Part shown: piece after piece, positions 61,625-64,000 of the stretch
How positions within the stretch are numbered: position 1 is the first letter of the stretch
How the letters are laid out: every line of letters begins with the position of its first letter
Source of the DNA: Lachnospiraceae bacterium MC2017
GTDB lineage: Bacteria; Bacillota; Clostridia; Lachnospirales; Lachnospiraceae
Direction of reading: 5' to 3'
NCBI GenBank assembly: GCA_000701625.1
Contig: JNJK01000001.1
Span: forward strand, 1 to 64,000
Length of the DNA: 64,000 bases
Position numbers and translations under genes: made by a program
The notes under the pieces: generated by a model
The model's database searches: none
What the model saw: the letters and a program-made list of their open reading frames with translations, nothing else
What the model was told of the DNA's origin: nothing

Positions 61625-61907
61625 TTATTACCTCTCTATCATCCCAGTCTGTATCCGCGTCTTGTGAGTTTTCAAAATCAATCTTTAGATCAAAGTCATC
61701 ATCATCCGGTATATCAATATCAAAGTCATCCTCTTGATCTGTCACGAGCTCAACCGGCTTTTTCCTCGCCATTTCAGAAATACGAGATTCTGTCCTCATA
61801 TTTCTGTGCAGGACAAAATCTTCCGGAAGGGACCTCCTTCTTACCAAGCCCTTTTTTTCCGGCTCCGACTGAATGTCAGTCTTCTCATATTTCATAGAAA
61901 GGTTCAT
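61614..61907 (-). CDS. Small acidic protein of unknown function, upstream of scpA
   Basis: This 97-residue protein has a basic middle (RRRSLPEDFVLHRN) and a very acidic C-terminal half rich in Asp (DFDIDIPDDDDFDLKIDF), probably disordered. GGAGG lies 13 bases before the ATG; a second ATG is four codons on. It overlaps scpA by 11 bases, so translation is likely coupled. I recognise no domain. Its position suggests a link to the condensin genes, but nothing in the sequence shows this. Confidence 0.6.
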   Translation of the reverse strand: MNLSMKYEKTDIQSEPEKKGLVRRRSLPEDFVLHRNMRTESRISEMARKKPVELVTDQEDDFDIDIPDDDDFDLKIDFENSQDADTDWDDREVINGA

Positions 61908-61961
61908 ATTTTATGTATATCCTCCATATGCCGATACCAAAAGTATGACATCGACACTTTT

Positions 61962-62444
61962 TTAATTTTTCTGAAAAATATTTTCTATATTGAATCCGAA
62001 TATCGTCGTTCTGAATCCATTATAGATATCCTCATAGGGAGCTGCACTGATCTGTGACTTCGGAAATGCAGCTCTCCACTGTCCGGTAACAGTATCCGCA
62101 AAGATCCTGTCATCATCCGGGTGTCCGTTTGATAAAAGAGACGGGAGTACATAGAAAACCATCATACACTGCATATCCATAAGTTTTGTGGATTTCTTGA
62201 ACATTCCTGCCTTTTCATATTCACTTTTTGCATAAGAGATCAACGCAAGCGCTGCACTCTGCATTTCTTCATCTTTATCAGCTGAATCATACATAGCTAC
62301 GATCTCTTTATTAACTTCTTCTGTACGATTGCGGTACTCCTTAAAAAAGTCCTCATAGTACTTTTTCTTAAAGTTGCGCATACCCTCTTTAAAATCAATC
62401 TTTGTTAAAAGCTGCGGTATGATCTTTTCAAGTCTCTCAGACAT
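61962..62444 (-). CDS. Conserved-looking protein of unknown function
   Basis: This 160-residue soluble protein is predicted to be helical, with many Lys, Glu and aromatic residues (NFKKKYYEDFFKEYRNR) and a more hydrophobic centre (QCMMVFYVLPSLLS). GGAGGGG lies seven bases before the ATG. It sits between yebC and the scpA run, all in one direction with short gaps. I know no functional assignment. Confidence 0.7.
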   Translation of the reverse strand: MSERLEKIIPQLLTKIDFKEGMRNFKKKYYEDFFKEYRNRTEEVNKEIVAMYDSADKDEEMQSAALALISYAKSEYEKAGMFKKSTKLMDMQCMMVFYVLPSLLSNGHPDDDRIFADTVTGQWRAAFPKSQISAAPYEDIYNGFRTTIFGFNIENIFQKN

Positions 62445-62477
62445 CCCGGCCCCTCCATATCGCTTTTTATACGTTTT

Positions 62478-63206
62478 TTACTCGTTCCAGTTGTGGTATA
62501 CAGCCTGAACGTCATCATCCTCATCAAGCAGATCCAGGATTCTCTGGATCTTTGTGATAGAATCCTCATCTGTTACATCAACATAGTTCTGAGGGATCTT
62601 TGTTACTTCTGCAGAAACCATAGGAACGCCTGCTTCCTTAAGAGCCTTCTCTACTTCCTCAAATGCATCGGGAGAAGTAAGGATTTCAAAGCTGTCATCC
62701 TCTTCATTGAAATCATCAGCACCTGCATCAAGAGCTGTCATCATGAGGTCATCTGCTGATCCTTCATATTCTTCCTTATCTACGATGATCTGTCCCTTAT
62801 CATCAAACATGAAAGATACACAGCCCTGAGTTCCAAGGTTTCCGCTTCCCTTTGTGAATGCAGAACGAACATTAGCTGCTGTACGGTTCTTATTATCTGT
62901 CAGGCAGTTTACGATGATAGCTGTGCCTGCAGGACCGTATCCCTCATATGTGCAGTATTCGTAGTTTACGCTTGCGCCTTCACCGGATGCCTTCTTAATA
63001 CCACGCTCGATAGTATCGTTCGGCATGTTGGAAGCCTTTGCCTTTGCAATAACCTGAGCAAGCTTAAAGTTGTTGCTCGGATCCGGACCGCCTTCCTTTA
63101 CGGCAACTGCGATCTCACGACCGATAATTGTAAAAATCTTTCCCTTTGCAGCATCGTTCTTTTCTTTCTTATGCTTGATGTTTGCAAATTTTGAATGTCC
63201 TGACAT
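62478..63206 (-). CDS. yebC: YebC/PmpR family protein (TACO1-like)
   Basis: This 242-residue protein begins MSGHSKFANIKHKKEKNDA, the family start, with GPAGTAIIVNCLTDNKNRTAANVRSAFTK-type motifs in the middle. Family members were first described as DNA-binding regulators and more recently as factors that help ribosomes at proline-rich or difficult sequences. AAAAGGAG lies seven bases before the ATG. Confidence 0.95.
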   Translation of the reverse strand: MSGHSKFANIKHKKEKNDAAKGKIFTIIGREIAVAVKEGGPDPSNNFKLAQVIAKAKASNMPNDTIERGIKKASGEGASVNYEYCTYEGYGPAGTAIIVNCLTDNKNRTAANVRSAFTKGSGNLGTQGCVSFMFDDKGQIIVDKEEYEGSADDLMMTALDAGADDFNEEDDSFEILTSPDAFEEVEKALKEAGVPMVSAEVTKIPQNYVDVTDEDSITKIQRILDLLDEDDDVQAVYHNWNE

Positions 63207-63260
63207 AGTAAATCTCCTTTTGCTTCATAGCTGTAACGGTCAGTCTTATGCCGATCCGGT

Positions 63261-64000
63261 CTACAGATTTTTTCTTTCTAAATTTTTGGAATGATTTCCG
63301 GACGCCCCGGGTCCAGGGTCAACCGGCTCCGCCTCCTCTTTCGGAAGCCGGGTGCATCTGACAGACTGAATTACACGTCCCTTTACGTAGGCAATCCTGA
63401 ATCTGTAGCCTGAAAATTCAGTTTCAAAATCTTCTCCCGTTTTGGGGACATGACCTAATCTATCTGTCATAAAGCCGTTAAGAGTCTCATATCCGTCATC
63501 CGGAAACTCTATACCTAGTTTTTCTCCTACTTCTTCAAGCGAAGCCAGACCTGCACAGATAAACGTATCATCTCTCTGAAGTCTTATCTGGGTTTCCTCA
63601 TTGTCATGCTCGTCCTGAATATTTCCGACGATCTCCTCCAGGATATCTTCCATGCAGACAATACCTGTAGCCTGTCCGTATTCATCGACCACGACTACCA
63701 TGTGTATCTTTTTCTGCTGCATCGTCCGGAAAAGAGAATCAATCTTACGTGTCTCCGGAATAAAATGAGCCTCCATCAGAAGACCATCTATCTCCCTTAA
63801 GGTCTTTTGACGGTTTTCCTGATGAACATTGGCTTTCATCGCATCCTTAAAATGCAGGATCCCGATTATATTGTCCACATTATCCTCATACACAGGATAG
63901 CGGGAAATATTTCCGTCCAACATAATATCGACAGTCTCACTAAGCGTAAGGCTGTCTTCTAGACCTATGATATTCTCACGGTGTGTCATGATATCCTGAG
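63261..64000 (-). CDS. CorC/HlyC-type CBS domain membrane protein, C-terminal part (cut by window end)
   Basis: The frame is open to the right edge, so the N-terminal membrane (DUF21/CNNM-like) domain lies outside the window. Visible are the CBS pair (from MTHRENIIGLEDSLTLSETVDIML, and VVVVDEYGQATGIVCMEDILEEIVG) and the CorC_HlyC domain (IRLQRDDTFICAGLASLEEV to RIAYVKGRVI). A proline/glycine- and charge-rich tail follows. Members are linked to Mg2+ transport or efflux; the older name is hemolysin. The ATG at 63989 is internal, not a start. Confidence 0.88.
   Translation of the reverse strand, partial: QDIMTHRENIIGLEDSLTLSETVDIMLDGNISRYPVYEDNVDNIIGILHFKDAMKANVHQENRQKTLREIDGLLMEAHFIPETRKIDSLFRTMQQKKIHMVVVVDEYGQATGIVCMEDILEEIVGNIQDEHDNEETQIRLQRDDTFICAGLASLEEVGEKLGIEFPDDGYETLNGFMTDRLGHVPKTGEDFETEFSGYRFRIAYVKGRVIQSVRCTRLPKEEAEPVDPGPGASGNHSKNLERKNL

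Noticed and set aside
1-64000. tRNA or rRNA genes
   Set aside because: No T-loop GTTCRANNC context with matching acceptor stem was found in any intergenic region, and no rRNA-like sequence is present.

Overview
The window looks like a chromosomal segment of a low-G+C Gram-positive anaerobe of the Lachnospiraceae (Clostridia). The evidence is an Rnf complex in Clostridia gene order, a GGGtGRT/NifU-like gene pair, a sodium-pumping decarboxylase operon, a YesMN-LplBC type sugar locus, an ispH-S1 arrangement, and AAGGAGG-type ribosome binding sites almost everywhere. The family-level call is firm. The genus cannot be fixed by eye, although Butyrivibrio-like relatives would fit.

Layout. (1) 1-3700 is the most unusual part. 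It holds an orphan cas9 whose product keeps all RuvC and HNH catalytic motifs but stops just after RuvC-III, without the C-terminal PAM-interacting region. A divergent tracrRNA-like gene with a good promoter sits beside it. No array, cas1 or cas2 is visible. (2) 3.7-9.9 kb: GGGtGRT/NifU-like pair, then topB - hexapeptide acyltransferase-like - HD-GYP. (3) 9.9-19.8 kb: a sugar utilisation locus (substrate-binding protein, two permeases, GH31 glycosidase, YesM/YesN two-component system) with a decayed third permease and a frameshifted kinase. (4) 19.8-37.4 kb: asd, argH, an RND efflux pair divergent from its likely two-component system, citrate synthase, cyclophilin, an orphan CheY/CheX pair, thrC and a SleB-type hydrolase. 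(5) 37.8-46.1 kb: an unusual double-AP2 protein, then the rnfCDGEAB-apbE operon with a GH25-like gene at its end. (6) 46.3-54.1 kb: YprB-like nuclease, cheR, S1-ispH, cmk, an HI0933-type flavoprotein and two regulators. (7) 54.3-59.8 kb: a five-gene Na+-translocating decarboxylase operon. (8) 60.2-64 kb: scpAB, two small unknown genes, yebC, and a CorC/HlyC-type CBS protein cut by the window end.

How the parts work together. Rnf (ferredoxin:NAD+ oxidoreductase) and the decarboxylase both generate ion gradients. ApbE would flavinylate RnfD and RnfG. The GH31 locus imports and hydrolyses a glycoside under YesMN control. asd and thrC belong to the aspartate family pathway.

A palindromic element with half-site ATGATGTAAGGGTCAAAAG recurs at least six times. 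It is always intergenic and always close upstream of a start codon. In three cases it lies inside the predicted 5' UTR behind a near-consensus promoter. This dispersed element and the cas9/tracrRNA remnant are the two signals most worth following up.
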